Below, in pieces: positions 35,407 through 44,238 of a stretch of 64,000 nucleotides of DNA (position 1 is the stretch's first letter; every line of letters starts with the position of its first letter). Source of the stretch: Alistipes sp. (lineage in GTDB: Bacteria > Bacteroidota > Bacteroidia > Bacteroidales > Rikenellaceae); NCBI GenBank assembly GCA_017555105.1, contig JAFZHB010000004.1, positions 1 through 64,000 on the forward strand, in the 5' to 3' direction. The translations under genes were made by a program, and so were the position numbers. A model generated the notes under the pieces. That model had not been told where the DNA came from. It saw only the letters and a list, made by a program, of their open reading frames with translations, and did no database searches.

Positions 35407-35450
35407 AAGAAAAACCTGCTTAACCCTTCGGTTAGGCAGGTTTTCTTCTC
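35407..35450. terminator. Bidirectional terminator, truA unit / lpdA
   Basis: CCTGCTTAACC (35415-35425) pairs with GGTTAGGCAGG (35430-35440) around a CTTC loop with a near-perfect 11-bp stem, flanked by A-rich and T-rich runs. The junction is convergent. Confidence 0.9.
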
Positions 35451-35465
35451 TTTGTTGTTCGTTGG

Positions 35466-36839
35466 TTACAGGTGTATGGCGCACCCCAGGGCGTTCTCTG
35501 CCGCCTCCATCATCGCCTCGTTCATCGAGGGATGAGCATGGATCGTGCGGGCAAGCTGATGTGCCGTTGCCCCCAAAGCCTTGGCCAGCGTAGGCTCTGC
35601 CAGCAACTCAGTCACCGAGCCACCCACCAGGTGTGCTCCAATCAGGCGCTCCTCCTCGTCGAAGATCAGCTTCACGAAGCCGTCACGCTCGCCTGCAGCC
35701 GTCGCCTTGCCCGATGCCGTGAAGGGGAAGCGTCCCACCTTGATCGTGATCCCCTGCTCCACTGCCTGCTGCTCGGTCAGACCCACCGAAGCCACTTCGG
35801 GCGAGGTGAAGATGCACGATGGAATGGTCGTGTAGTCAATGGGTGCAGGATTCAGGCCGCAGATCGCCTCCACACAACAGATCGCTTCGGCCGAGGCTAC
35901 ATGAGCCAATGCAGGGCCCTTGACGATGTCGCCAATGGCATAGACCCCCTCGACATTTGTGCGGTAGAACTGATCCACCACCACCTTGCCGCGCTCGGTC
36001 TCCACGCCCAGCTCCTCCAGACCGATCCCCTCGGTGTTGGGTACAATACCCACTGCCGAGAGCACCACATCGGCCGTCAGCAGCTCCGTGCCCTTCTTGC
36101 CTTCGATCTCGACCTCGCACTGCTCGCCCACCACGCGGGCACCCTTGACCGCTGTGCCGGTCATCACCGTCACGCGCAGCTTGCGAAAGGCGCGCTCCAT
36201 GGCCTTCGACACCTCCTCATCTTCGAGGGGCATCAGGCGCGGCAGGTACTCCACGAGGGTCACCTTCACGCCTAGCGCTGCATAGAACCACGCTAGCTCA
36301 CTGCCGATGGCTCCCGAACCGACGACGATCATCGTCTCGGGCAGCTTCTCCAAAAGCAATGCCTCCTTCGAGGAGAGGATCCGCTCGCCGTCGATTGGCA
36401 TGCAGGGCATCTGACGCGGACGCGCACCCGTAGCCAGGATGATGTGGTCGGCCTCATACACCTCCCCCGCCACATCGAGCGTGTGGGGAGCTGTCAGGCG
36501 ACCGTGACCCTGAATCAGGTCGATGGCATTCTTCTTCAGCAAAAACTGAATACCCTTCGACATGGTCTCCGCCACCGTGCGCGAGCGCTTGACAATGGCC
36601 GCGAGGTCGGCTTTCACCTCCCCCTCGACCGTAAGGCCATACTGCGCCGCCTCCTTGCAGTGGCGATAGACCGAAGCACTCTTCAGGAGCGCCTTGGTCG
36701 GGATGCAGCCCCAATTCAGGCAGACACCACCCACCTCGGCACGCTCCACGAGCGCCACCTTCTTGCCCAGCTGTGCGGCGCGAATGGCAGCCACATAGCC
36801 GCCCGGGCCGCTGCCGACGACGATCAGATCGTAACGCAT
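35466..36839 (-). CDS. lpdA: Dihydrolipoyl dehydrogenase
   Basis: This flavoprotein reoxidises dihydrolipoamide in 2-oxoacid dehydrogenase or glycine-cleavage complexes. The 457-residue protein has FAD-binding VVGSGPGGYVAAI, redox disulfide GGVCLNWGCIPTKAL near residue 40, the NAD-binding VVGSGAIGSELAWF near residue 173, and the C-terminal His-Glu pair in HAHPSMNEAMMEA. No E1, E2 or glycine-cleavage genes adjoin it, so the partner complex is unknown. Its start overlaps the stop of the C69 peptidase by 1 bp (TAATG), which couples two functionally unrelated genes. Confidence 0.94.
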   Translation of the reverse strand: MRYDLIVVGSGPGGYVAAIRAAQLGKKVALVERAEVGGVCLNWGCIPTKALLKSASVYRHCKEAAQYGLTVEGEVKADLAAIVKRSRTVAETMSKGIQFLLKKNAIDLIQGHGRLTAPHTLDVAGEVYEADHIILATGARPRQMPCMPIDGERILSSKEALLLEKLPETMIVVGSGAIGSELAWFYAALGVKVTLVEYLPRLMPLEDEEVSKAMERAFRKLRVTVMTGTAVKGARVVGEQCEVEIEGKKGTELLTADVVLSAVGIVPNTEGIGLEELGVETERGKVVVDQFYRTNVEGVYAIGDIVKGPALAHVASAEAICCVEAICGLNPAPIDYTTIPSCIFTSPEVASVGLTEQQAVEQGITIKVGRFPFTASGKATAAGERDGFVKLIFDEEERLIGAHLVGGSVTELLAEPTLAKALGATAHQLARTIHAHPSMNEAMMEAAENALGCAIHL

Positions 36840-38461
36840 TACTCTACTACCTTCAAGATCTCACCCTTGTCCTGTGCCACGGCACGCTTCCACATCTCCG
36901 TGTAGCCCGGCTGCTCGATCTTGCCCGGGATATTCACGCCGTTGCCGTTGTCGATGAAGCCGTTGGCGTCCTCACCCTTCACGTTGCCGTCGATGTACTT
37001 CACCATCAGATACTTATCCAGCGAAGCCCACTTCGTGAAGAGCTCCTGTGCCGTCTCCACGCTGAAGGTCGTGGCGATCTTCTTCATCTTCTTCTCGCTG
37101 TAGTCGACATTGCCCATCAGGATGTCGATCTTCTTCACCTTCTCGATCATGGCATTCTCCCACTGATCGATCTCCGAGCGGATGTGCTTACCGACGATGT
37201 TGTAGCGCAGGTAGGCAAATTGGGCGATGCGGTTCGTGATCCAGAACATCGAGCTGTCCGAATACTCGAGCATCGATCCGTTACCCTCCTTCAAACACTC
37301 GGGAACCTCCTGCGAGGTGACATAGATGGGCGTCAGAGGCGATGTGGCGGCATCATCCGTGCCGAACCACAGGATGCCCACCTTCTCGGGACGAGCCTGT
37401 CCTACAAGCCAGAAACCGGTCTGCTGCGTAGCGATCGCACGCTCGTTGCAGTACTCTACGCCATCTACCTTCCAATACATCGGACGCCAACGGTAGGGGC
37501 AAGCCTCGCCACCGGCACCAATATCGGTCGTCATATCCATCTTCGTACCCTCATAGTGGTCGCGCATGCAGTCCATCACCACCTTCGGCGTGAGCTTCGT
37601 GTGGGGCTTCACCCACAGCGGCATGCGGTTCTCTTTGTTGTGACCCAGGGCATAGTCCTCATACTGATCCATATCGTCGGCAATCGTGCGGAAGAAGGCC
37701 CATACACGCGCCTCGCAACCACGCATCGCACCGAAATCGAGCGGAGCGTAAGCATCAGCAAAACTGAAATCCTTGTTCTCGCCCTCGAACCAACCGAACT
37801 TGCGGGCTACATCCGCTACATCGGGAGCGTAGAGGCAGTTCTCGGGATCATCCCACGGGAAGGTGGTGATGCGAGCCTGGTTGGCGTGTGCCGAGACATA
37901 ACCGTCGGGAATGCGACGAGCCACCCAAACGATACCCTTATCCTCGGGACCCTTGCCGATGAGCTCCATGATCCAAGCCTCCTCCTGGTCGATGAGCGAG
38001 AAGCTCTCGCCCGACGAGGCGTAGCCGTAGGTGTTGGCCAGATCAACGATCGTCGCGATCGCCTCACGAGCCGTCTTTGCGCGTTGCAGCGTGATGTAGA
38101 TCAGCGAGCCGTAGTCGATGCCGCCCTTCGGATCGTCCAACTCGTGACGGCCGCCAAAGGTGGTCTCGGTGATGAAGAGCGAGTGCTCGTTCGAGTTACC
38201 CAGCGTGCGGTAGGTGGTCGGAACCTGGGCAATCGGCCCCAGCAGACGACCCGTATCCCACTCGCGTACCTGCATCGTGGGGGTATATTTGCCAGGAACA
38301 TGCTGATAGAGCACACCGTAAAGCGCGTGCGAGTCGGCAGCGTAGGTCACCATGTTCGACCCGTCGGCCGAAGCCCCACGCGTGATGATAAAGTTTGTGC
38401 AGGCCGAAACGGTCGTGTAAGCCGCCAGCGCCAGCACGGTGAGTAAAAAGGTTTTCTTCAT
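36839..38461 (-). CDS. C69 family dipeptidase
   Basis: C69 enzymes are N-terminal-nucleophile dipeptidases. The 540-residue protein has a signal sequence ending at about Ala20, which would expose Cys21 (in SACTNFIITRGAS) as the mature N-terminal nucleophile. Further family stretches include SLIDQEEAWIMELIGKGP and VSAHANQARITTFP. The enzyme should be periplasmic and act on short peptides, a preferred carbon source of asaccharolytic Bacteroidales. It is co-transcribed with lpdA from a clear promoter. Confidence 0.92.
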   Translation of the reverse strand: MKKTFLLTVLALAAYTTVSACTNFIITRGASADGSNMVTYAADSHALYGVLYQHVPGKYTPTMQVREWDTGRLLGPIAQVPTTYRTLGNSNEHSLFITETTFGGRHELDDPKGGIDYGSLIYITLQRAKTAREAIATIVDLANTYGYASSGESFSLIDQEEAWIMELIGKGPEDKGIVWVARRIPDGYVSAHANQARITTFPWDDPENCLYAPDVADVARKFGWFEGENKDFSFADAYAPLDFGAMRGCEARVWAFFRTIADDMDQYEDYALGHNKENRMPLWVKPHTKLTPKVVMDCMRDHYEGTKMDMTTDIGAGGEACPYRWRPMYWKVDGVEYCNERAIATQQTGFWLVGQARPEKVGILWFGTDDAATSPLTPIYVTSQEVPECLKEGNGSMLEYSDSSMFWITNRIAQFAYLRYNIVGKHIRSEIDQWENAMIEKVKKIDILMGNVDYSEKKMKKIATTFSVETAQELFTKWASLDKYLMVKYIDGNVKGEDANGFIDNGNGVNIPGKIEQPGYTEMWKRAVAQDKGEILKVVE

Positions 38462-38486
38462 AGTTCTTGTAATATTGATTGAGAGT

Positions 38487-38518
38487 CAAATGTACGAAAC
38501 AAATCCGAAATGAGCAAC
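38487..38518 (-). promoter_or_regulatory. Promoter of the C69 peptidase-lpdA unit
   Basis: TACATTTG (38494-38487) and GTTG (38518-38515) on the minus strand have a 20-bp spacer. Divergent from the yggS promoter 20 bp away. Confidence 0.7.
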
Positions 38519-38535
38519 AATCGCAAAATTTTTGT

Positions 38536-38543
38536 TACTTTTG
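38536..38543 (+). promoter_or_regulatory. yggS-family gene promoter -7 element
   Basis: TACTTTTG lies 22 bp before the start codon. No convincing -33 element is seen. Confidence 0.5.
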
Positions 38544-38565
38544 AGGGCACAAAAAGACCCGTAGT

Positions 38566-39231
38566 ATGTCAATAGCAAGCCAATTGGAACGCGTGAGAGC
38601 CACCCTCCCCGAGGGGGTAAAGCTGGTGGCCGTCTCGAAGACCCACCCTACGGAGGTGATCGAGGAAGCTTACCGTGCCGGACAGCGCTGTTTCGGCGAG
38701 AGTCGTCCCCAGGAGATGAAACAGAAGCAGGAGGCGCTGCCGAAGGATATCGCCTGGCACATGATCGGCCACCTGCAGACAAACAAGATTAAATACATCG
38801 CCCCCTTTGTCGCGCTCATCGAGTCGGTCGACAGCGAGCGTCTCTGCGAGGCGTTGCAGCGCGAGGCGGTCAAATGCCACCGCGTGCTCGACCTGCTCTT
38901 CGAGGTTCATGTGGCACGCGAGGAGACCAAGAGCGGTTGGGTTGCCGCCGAGCTGATCGCCTTTGTCGAGGCGGGAGCGATGGATCGTTACCCGAACTTG
39001 CGTGTGCGAGGGGTGATGGGTATCGCCTCCAATACGGAGGACGAGGCGGTCGTGAAGGGTGATTTTGAGGCGCTGCGTGCTGTTTTTGAGGTGCTCAAGC
39101 CCCACTTTGGAGAGGCGTTTGATACGCTCTCGATGGGCATGTCCGACGACTACCCGCTGGCCATCGCCTGCGGATCGACCTCTGTGAGGGTCGGATCGCT
39201 GATCTTCGGCGAACGAGATTACAGCAAATAG
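38566..39231 (+). CDS. YggS family PLP-binding protein
   Basis: This is a pyridoxal-phosphate homeostasis protein without known catalytic activity in the family. The 221-residue protein has KLVAVSKTHP near residue 20 with the PLP lysine, FGESRPQE, WHMIGHLQTNK near residue 66, and the phosphate-binding SMGMSDDYPLAIACGSTSVRVG near the C-terminus. Length is typical. It stands alone; its stop codon directly abuts a family B array. Confidence 0.93.
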   Translation: MSIASQLERVRATLPEGVKLVAVSKTHPTEVIEEAYRAGQRCFGESRPQEMKQKQEALPKDIAWHMIGHLQTNKIKYIAPFVALIESVDSERLCEALQREAVKCHRVLDLLFEVHVAREETKSGWVAAELIAFVEAGAMDRYPNLRVRGVMGIASNTEDEAVVKGDFEALRAVFEVLKPHFGEAFDTLSMGMSDDYPLAIACGSTSVRVGSLIFGERDYSK

Positions 39232-39318
39232 AAAAGGCTATTAAGGGAAACAAAGGGCGACTAAGGAGTAAAACCTTAATCGCCCTTAATTGCTTTTAAT
39301 GGCCCTCATTAGCCCCTC
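39232..39318. repeat. 10-bp period palindromic array, family B copy 2
   Basis: Left units (ATTAAGGGAA, ACAAAGGGCG, ACTAAGGAGT) are mirrored by right units (TCGCCCTTAA, TTGCTTTTAA, TGGCCCTCAT) around TAAAACC, in strict 10-bp phase. It fills the whole convergent junction between the yggS-family and M23 genes, and no separate terminator is present, so here it may stop transcription from both sides. Confidence 0.85.
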
Positions 39319-39321
39319 CTG

Positions 39322-40512
39322 CTACCTTACGCGCAGCGTGCGACCGATCCTTAAGATCGTGGTAGGCTTGATGCCGTTCAGGCGGCAGATGTTGTTCACC
39401 GTCGTGCCGTACTTGCGGGCAATCGCACCCAGCGTATCGCCTGAGCGGATCTTGTGGTAGCGCATCGCCTCACGCTCGGCCTGCTCCTTCTTGTCCTGCT
39501 CCTCGTTGGCAATCTCCTCCTCGAAGTCCTGTCCTGCGCGCGAATAGATACTGAAGTAGCTGCGCTTGAGCAGGAAGTACTCGCGGTTGAGTATGCCCGA
39601 CTTGAAGTCGATCAAACGCTCCGGATCGAACGACTGACCATAGTAGCGCGTCTCAAAGTGGAGGTGCGGACCCGTCGAACGACCCGTCGATCCACCCAGA
39701 CCGATCACCTGACCTGCCTCCACCCACTGGTTGGCTTGTACCATGCGCTCCGAGAGGTGGCCGTAGTAGGTCTCCAGGCCGTTGTCGTGGCGGATAATTA
39801 CCAGGTTTCCATAACCGCCTCGGTTGTACTCCGAGATGCGTACACGGCCGCTAAAGGTGGCGTAGATCGGCTCTCCGGCCTTCAAGGCCAGGTCGACACC
39901 CTGATGGGCACGACCGCGACGCGGGCCATAGCGGCTGCGAACCGGTGCGGGCTTGTAGGGGGTGTGGTAGCCGTTGGTCGAATCCACCAGCTGGATCACC
40001 GTGGCACGCGGCAGCGAAGCGTACTCCACATCGCGGTACGGGAAGAGTTTCGTGGTGTCCCAATAGCGATCGAAGATCGTGCTGTCCTTCTCGATTTCGC
40101 GGTTGCGGACATAGCGCCAGGTGTTGTTGGCATAGAGAATCACCTGCACGGCGTCGTGTCCCGAGGGGAGCGTGTCGAGCACCGCCAGGCTGTCGGTCGA
40201 GATGCAGGAGGCAATCTGCTTGCGCTGCAGACGCAGACGCATCGCAACGATCGAATCGACCGTGGCGGCCTGTGCCGGCGTGAGCAGCTTCGAGAGCGAG
40301 TCGATCTTGGCCTGCTCGGCAGCCAGCTCGGCACGCTGTCGAGCTTCGGCCGAGGCGTCGATCACCTCCTCAATGTCGTGCGAGGCAGCCTCCTGTGCCG
40401 ACGGCTGCTTCTCCAGAAGCGCCTCGGCAGCAGCCACCGCTGCGGCATTGTTCTGGGCGTGAAGCGCACCCAACGAAAGGAGTGCGCAGAGTAAAACGAG
40501 GTATTGTTTCAT
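39322..40512 (-). CDS. M23 family metallopeptidase with C-terminal LysM
   Basis: This is a periplasmic cell-wall hydrolase or its regulator. The 396-residue protein has a signal peptide (MKQYLVLLCALLSLGALHAQ), a charged helical region, then a LytM/M23 domain with the zinc ligands in HQGVDLALKAGEPI and HLHFETRYYG, and a C-terminal LysM domain (IRSGDTLGAIARKYGTTVN) that should bind peptidoglycan. Both zinc motifs are intact, so it may be an active endopeptidase. Start ATG 40512 fits the signal peptide; 40527 is an alternative. It is the last gene of the yicC cluster. Confidence 0.93.
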   Translation of the reverse strand: MKQYLVLLCALLSLGALHAQNNAAAVAAAEALLEKQPSAQEAASHDIEEVIDASAEARQRAELAAEQAKIDSLSKLLTPAQAATVDSIVAMRLRLQRKQIASCISTDSLAVLDTLPSGHDAVQVILYANNTWRYVRNREIEKDSTIFDRYWDTTKLFPYRDVEYASLPRATVIQLVDSTNGYHTPYKPAPVRSRYGPRRGRAHQGVDLALKAGEPIYATFSGRVRISEYNRGGYGNLVIIRHDNGLETYYGHLSERMVQANQWVEAGQVIGLGGSTGRSTGPHLHFETRYYGQSFDPERLIDFKSGILNREYFLLKRSYFSIYSRAGQDFEEEIANEEQDKKEQAEREAMRYHKIRSGDTLGAIARKYGTTVNNICRLNGIKPTTILRIGRTLRVR

Positions 40513-40530
40513 GGGTTTTGTCAGCATGTT

Positions 40531-41103
40531 TTATTGGTTCTTGAGCAACTCGGCAGCCGCCTCCAGTTGGGCGTAGAACTCCTCTCCAAAGCGACGAATG
40601 ATCGCCTCGCGCAGCGACTTGTAGACCGGCACACCGGCCGCCTTGCCACAACGACGGGCGCAGTCGCAGACCGTCCAACGGTGGTAGTTCAGCCCGACCG
40701 AGCCGTTCGAGAAGTTGACCAGACGGATCGGATAGAGGTGGCACGAGATCGGCTTGCGGAACGAGCACTTGCCCTCCATCCATGCCTTCTCGATGGCGCA
40801 GAGCGTTACGCCCCCCTCCTGATAGGTGTAAGCGCACTCGGCATCGTTTACGAGTGGTGTGGTGTAGTCGCCATCCTCGTCTACCACCATAAAACCTTGA
40901 GCCTCAACGGCCGCAATGCCCTCGGGGGTCATGTAGGGCTTGTAGTTCGGGTACTCCTCCTCGAGGATATCTACCTCCTCGATCTCCAGCGGAGCGCCTG
41001 CATTGCCCTCCACACAGCAGATGCCCTTGCACTGCGAAAGGTCGCACAAGAACCCCTCGCGCAGCAGATCTGCACTGATGATTTTGTCGTCTATCTCAAT
41101 CAT
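40531..41103 (-). CDS. DUF3109 family cysteine-rich protein
   Basis: The function is unknown. The 190-residue protein carries cysteines in patterns CDLSQCKGICC, CAYTY, CAIEKAWMEGKC, ISCHLYPIRL and CDCARRC, which resemble the metal-binding YkgJ/UPF0153 type and suggest a zinc or iron-sulfur site. No signal peptide is present. Its start overlaps the ddl stop by 4 bp (ATGA). Confidence 0.88.
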   Translation of the reverse strand: MIEIDDKIISADLLREGFLCDLSQCKGICCVEGNAGAPLEIEEVDILEEEYPNYKPYMTPEGIAAVEAQGFMVVDEDGDYTTPLVNDAECAYTYQEGGVTLCAIEKAWMEGKCSFRKPISCHLYPIRLVNFSNGSVGLNYHRWTVCDCARRCGKAAGVPVYKSLREAIIRRFGEEFYAQLEAAAELLKNQ

Positions 41104-42086
41104 TTGCGTCGTGTATCTTCAATAATTAGTTCATAAAGTTCGCCCAACGACATGCCCATCTCGCGGGCCTGCTTCGGCACGATGCTGCCGCCACTCATAC
41201 CCGGAATCGAGTTCAGCTCGATGAAGTAGGGCTTGCCCTCCTCCGTAACGATGAAATCGACACGCACCACACCCGAACAACGGCACACCTTGTAGGCGTC
41301 GAGCGTCATGCGGTTCAGCTCGGCCTTCACCTCCTCGCTGATCGCAGCCGGGGTGATCTCGTCGGACATACCCTCGGTGTATTTGGCCTCGTAGTCGAAA
41401 AACTCCTTCTTGGCGATGATCTCCGTCACGGGGAAGATATACTCCTTGCCCCCGACGATCATCACGCCGCAGCCCATCTCGCGACCCGTGATGCACTCCT
41501 CGATGAGCACCTCATCGCTCTCGCTCAGAGCCAGGTCGATCGCTGCGGGAAGCTCCTCCACGCGCTGCACCTTCGTCACGCCAAACGATGAACCGCTGGC
41601 GTTGGGCTTCACAAAGAGCGGAAGACCGAGCTCGGCGGTAATCGCGTCTGCATCGTACTCCTCGTGGCGACGCAGGAAGACCTCCCGCGCCAGGTTCACA
41701 CGACCGGCCAGCGTGCGCTTCGTGGTGGCCTTGTCGAAGGTGATCACCGACGAAGTCATCGAGCACGACGAGTAGGGAATCTCCATCAGATCGAGGTATC
41801 CCTGCAGACGACCATCCTCGCCCGGGGTGCCGTGAATCAGAATCAGGGCGTAGTCGAAGCACTTCTTCGTGCCGTCGATCGTGATCGAGAAGTCGTTTTT
41901 GTCGACCTCCCACTTTCTACCGTCAGGCGTGGTGTGCGACCAGCTGCGACCATTCAGGTCGATCAGTGTCACGTCGTATTTTGTGGTGTCGAGTGCTGCG
42001 TAGATCTGTGCGGCACTCTGCAGGGCGATCTCTCTCTCCGAGGAGTTGCCGCCTGCCATCAAGGCTATCTTCAATTGGTTATTCAT
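41100..42086 (-). CDS. ddl: D-alanine--D-alanine ligase
   Basis: Ddl makes D-Ala-D-Ala for peptidoglycan precursors. The 328-residue ATP-grasp protein has LMAGGNSSEREIAL, LILIHGTPGEDGRLQGYL near residue 82, KPNASGSSFGV and the C-terminal FIELNSIPGMSGGS with metal-binding Glu and Asn. The start is ATG 42086, which overlaps nadD by 8 bp; a longer in-frame extension lies inside nadD and is rejected. Confidence 0.96.
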   Translation of the reverse strand: MNNQLKIALMAGGNSSEREIALQSAAQIYAALDTTKYDVTLIDLNGRSWSHTTPDGRKWEVDKNDFSITIDGTKKCFDYALILIHGTPGEDGRLQGYLDLMEIPYSSCSMTSSVITFDKATTKRTLAGRVNLAREVFLRRHEEYDADAITAELGLPLFVKPNASGSSFGVTKVQRVEELPAAIDLALSESDEVLIEECITGREMGCGVMIVGGKEYIFPVTEIIAKKEFFDYEAKYTEGMSDEITPAAISEEVKAELNRMTLDAYKVCRCSGVVRVDFIVTEEGKPYFIELNSIPGMSGGSIVPKQAREMGMSLGELYELIIEDTRRK

Positions 42087-42675
42087 CTTTCTCGGTTTTA
42101 TACAATCCTTTGGATTGAATGTGCCACGCCACCTTCGGGTGGAGCAGCTCGTTGGTCTTCTCACCTTCAGCGATGCGACGACGGATCTCCGTGGCCGAAA
42201 CAGCGTGGAGCGGAGCTCCCTCCAGGAGCGTCATCCCCGCATACGGAAGCGCACACGCCTCCTCGCCTCGCGGGTAGACATAGATCGGTCGCTTGACGAT
42301 CTCCTCCCACTCGCGCCATCCTTTGAGCCCCTCGATCTGGTCGGCACCCATCAGGATCGAGAACTCCATCGTGCCGCCACTGATCTGCTCCAGATAACGC
42401 AGCGTCTCAATCGTGTAGGAGGGCTTCGGAAGCAGGAACTCCACCACCGAAGGTTTGATTTGGTCGGGGTACTTCGAACCGGCACACGCCAACTCGGCCA
42501 TCTCAAAGCGGTCGAGCTCGGGAGCCAGCTCTGCGGGCGATTTGTAGGGGCTTTGCGGCGAAACGATCAGCGTCACGAGGTCACACAGACCCTGCTCAAC
42601 CACATATTCAGCCAGGGCAATGTGTCCCTTGTGGATCGGGTTGAACGATCCGAAGTAGAGCATCACGCGCTGCAT
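42079..42675 (-). CDS. nadD: Nicotinate-nucleotide adenylyltransferase
   Basis: NadD adenylates nicotinate mononucleotide in NAD synthesis. The 198-residue protein has the nucleotidyltransferase GSFNPIHKGHIALAEY near residue 9, SPQSPYK, and the C-terminal VSATEIRRRIAEG, which is the ISSTxIR-type motif. It sits 2 bp after gmk. Confidence 0.95.
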   Translation of the reverse strand: MQRVMLYFGSFNPIHKGHIALAEYVVEQGLCDLVTLIVSPQSPYKSPAELAPELDRFEMAELACAGSKYPDQIKPSVVEFLLPKPSYTIETLRYLEQISGGTMEFSILMGADQIEGLKGWREWEEIVKRPIYVYPRGEEACALPYAGMTLLEGAPLHAVSATEIRRRIAEGEKTNELLHPKVAWHIQSKGLYKTEKDE

Positions 42676-42677
42676 GG

Positions 42678-43241
42678 CTATCGGCTCAGGAAGTTGTCCA
42701 ACAGGGCACAGGTGGCCTCCACGGCCTCCTCCAACGAATCGTTGATGACCGTATGGTCGAACTGCGGCGCCTTCTCGATCTCGAAGGCGGCCTTGGCAAT
42801 GCGCTTCTCGATCACCTCCGGAGCATCCGTACCGCGACCCTCCAGGCGACGGCGCAGCTCCTCGATCGAGGGGGGCATGACGAAGATCGAGCAGGCCTCG
42901 TCACCAAAGATCTTCTTGATGTTGATGCCACCCATCACATCCACATCGAAGAGGATCACATGACCCTTGGCCCAGATGCGCTCGATCTCGCTCTTCAGCG
43001 TGCCGTAGCTCGTGCCGGCATAGACCTCCTCCCACTCGATGAAGGCGTCGGCTGCCACCTTGGCGGCAAACTCATCCTGCGTGAGGAAATAGTAGTCGAT
43101 CCCGTGCTGCTCGACCCCGCGCGGCGCACGGCTTGTGGCCGAGATCGAGAACTCAAACTCGGGATAGCGCGTCAAGAGCTGCTTGACAATCGTGGTCTTG
43201 CCCGATCCGCTCGGAGCAGAGAAAATAACAACCTTGCCCAT
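42678..43241 (-). CDS. gmk: Guanylate kinase
   Basis: Gmk phosphorylates GMP to GDP. The 187-residue protein has the P-loop FSAPSGSGKTTIV near residue 7, SATSRAPRGVEQHGIDYYF near residue 35 for GMP binding, and LFDVDVMGGINIKK. It lies 3 bp after yicC, the usual order in many bacteria. Confidence 0.96.
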   Translation of the reverse strand: MGKVVIFSAPSGSGKTTIVKQLLTRYPEFEFSISATSRAPRGVEQHGIDYYFLTQDEFAAKVAADAFIEWEEVYAGTSYGTLKSEIERIWAKGHVILFDVDVMGGINIKKIFGDEACSIFVMPPSIEELRRRLEGRGTDAPEVIEKRIAKAAFEIEKAPQFDHTVINDSLEEAVEATCALLDNFLSR

Positions 43242-43244
43242 CTG

Positions 43245-44120
43245 TTATAAGATATTGAGAACCTGCTCTTTGATCTTCTCGAGCTCGTCCTTCATTTTAA
43301 CTACCAAAATCTGAATATTCGTCTCGTTGGCCTTCGAGCCCATGGTGTTGATCTCGCGACCCAACTCCTGGGCGATGAAGCCCAGCTTGCGACCGACACC
43401 CTCCTCGCCTGCTGCCACCTCGCGGAAGTAGTTGCAGTGGTTCTTCAGGCGCACCTTCTCCTCCGTGATATCGAGCTTCTCGAGGTAGAAGATCATCTCC
43501 TGCTCGAAGCGGTTCGAATCCACCTCCACGGGGATCTTGGCCAGGTTCTCCAGAATGCGGCGACGGATCGTCTCGCAGCGCTGCTCCTCGAAGGGAATGA
43601 CCTCCTCCTTGTACTGCTCGATCAGGTCGATGCGGTGCAGCAGGTCCGTGATCAGGATCTTACCCTCCTGCTCACGGAAGGCGTCCATCCCGTCGCAAGC
43701 CTGCTCTACGGCAGCCAGCAGGGCCTTCGACTCCTCCTCGCTGAGGCTCTCCTCCTCACTCGATACCACCTCCGGTAGACGCATGACGGCCGGCACAATG
43801 GCGTCGAACGATGCCTCGATGCCCGAGAAGGTGAGCGCATCGGTCACCTGACGCAGGTAGGCACGAAAGAGCTCGTGGTTGATCTTCGCGGGGCTCTTCG
43901 TCTGCTGGCTCTCGACAGTGATGAAGGCGTCGACCTTACCGCGCTGCAAACGGCGCGTGATGATGGAGCGCACCTCGTGCTCCGAGGCGCGATAGATTGC
44001 CGGAAGGCGCAGGTTGAGATCGAGCTGCTTCGAGTTGAGCGAACGGATCTCCACCGTGATTTTCTTCTGATCGCCTATGAGTGCTTCGCCCTTGCCGAAG
44101 CCGGTCATTGATTTTACCAT
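43245..44120 (-). CDS. yicC: YicC family endoribonuclease
   Basis: The YicC family has been reported to be endoribonucleases in enterobacteria. The 291-residue protein opens with the hallmark MVKSMTGFGKGEA, has VEIRSLNSKQLDLNLRLP near residue 20 and ends with the conserved GRKLGFIAQELGREINTMGSKAN. It is the first gene of the yicC-gmk-nadD-ddl-DUF3109-M23 run. The start is ATG 44120; an upstream in-frame extension crosses the -7 element. Confidence 0.94.
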   Translation of the reverse strand: MVKSMTGFGKGEALIGDQKKITVEIRSLNSKQLDLNLRLPAIYRASEHEVRSIITRRLQRGKVDAFITVESQQTKSPAKINHELFRAYLRQVTDALTFSGIEASFDAIVPAVMRLPEVVSSEEESLSEEESKALLAAVEQACDGMDAFREQEGKILITDLLHRIDLIEQYKEEVIPFEEQRCETIRRRILENLAKIPVEVDSNRFEQEMIFYLEKLDITEEKVRLKNHCNYFREVAAGEEGVGRKLGFIAQELGREINTMGSKANETNIQILVVKMKDELEKIKEQVLNIL

Positions 44121-44148
44121 AATCGTCTGCTGGGTGTGAAAATTTGAG

Positions 44149-44156
44149 CAAAGATA
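44149..44156 (-). promoter_or_regulatory. yicC operon promoter -7 element
   Basis: TATCTTTG on the minus strand lies 28 bp before yicC. A partial -33 (ATTG, 44182-44179) is 22 bp away, slightly too far. Confidence 0.55.
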
Positions 44157-44238
44157 CAAAAAACTCTTAAAAAGGCGTCAATTTGGGTCGAGGAATAAAA
44201 TATTTCCTGCAAGGTGTCGCCAATCAGGAAAAAATGTT

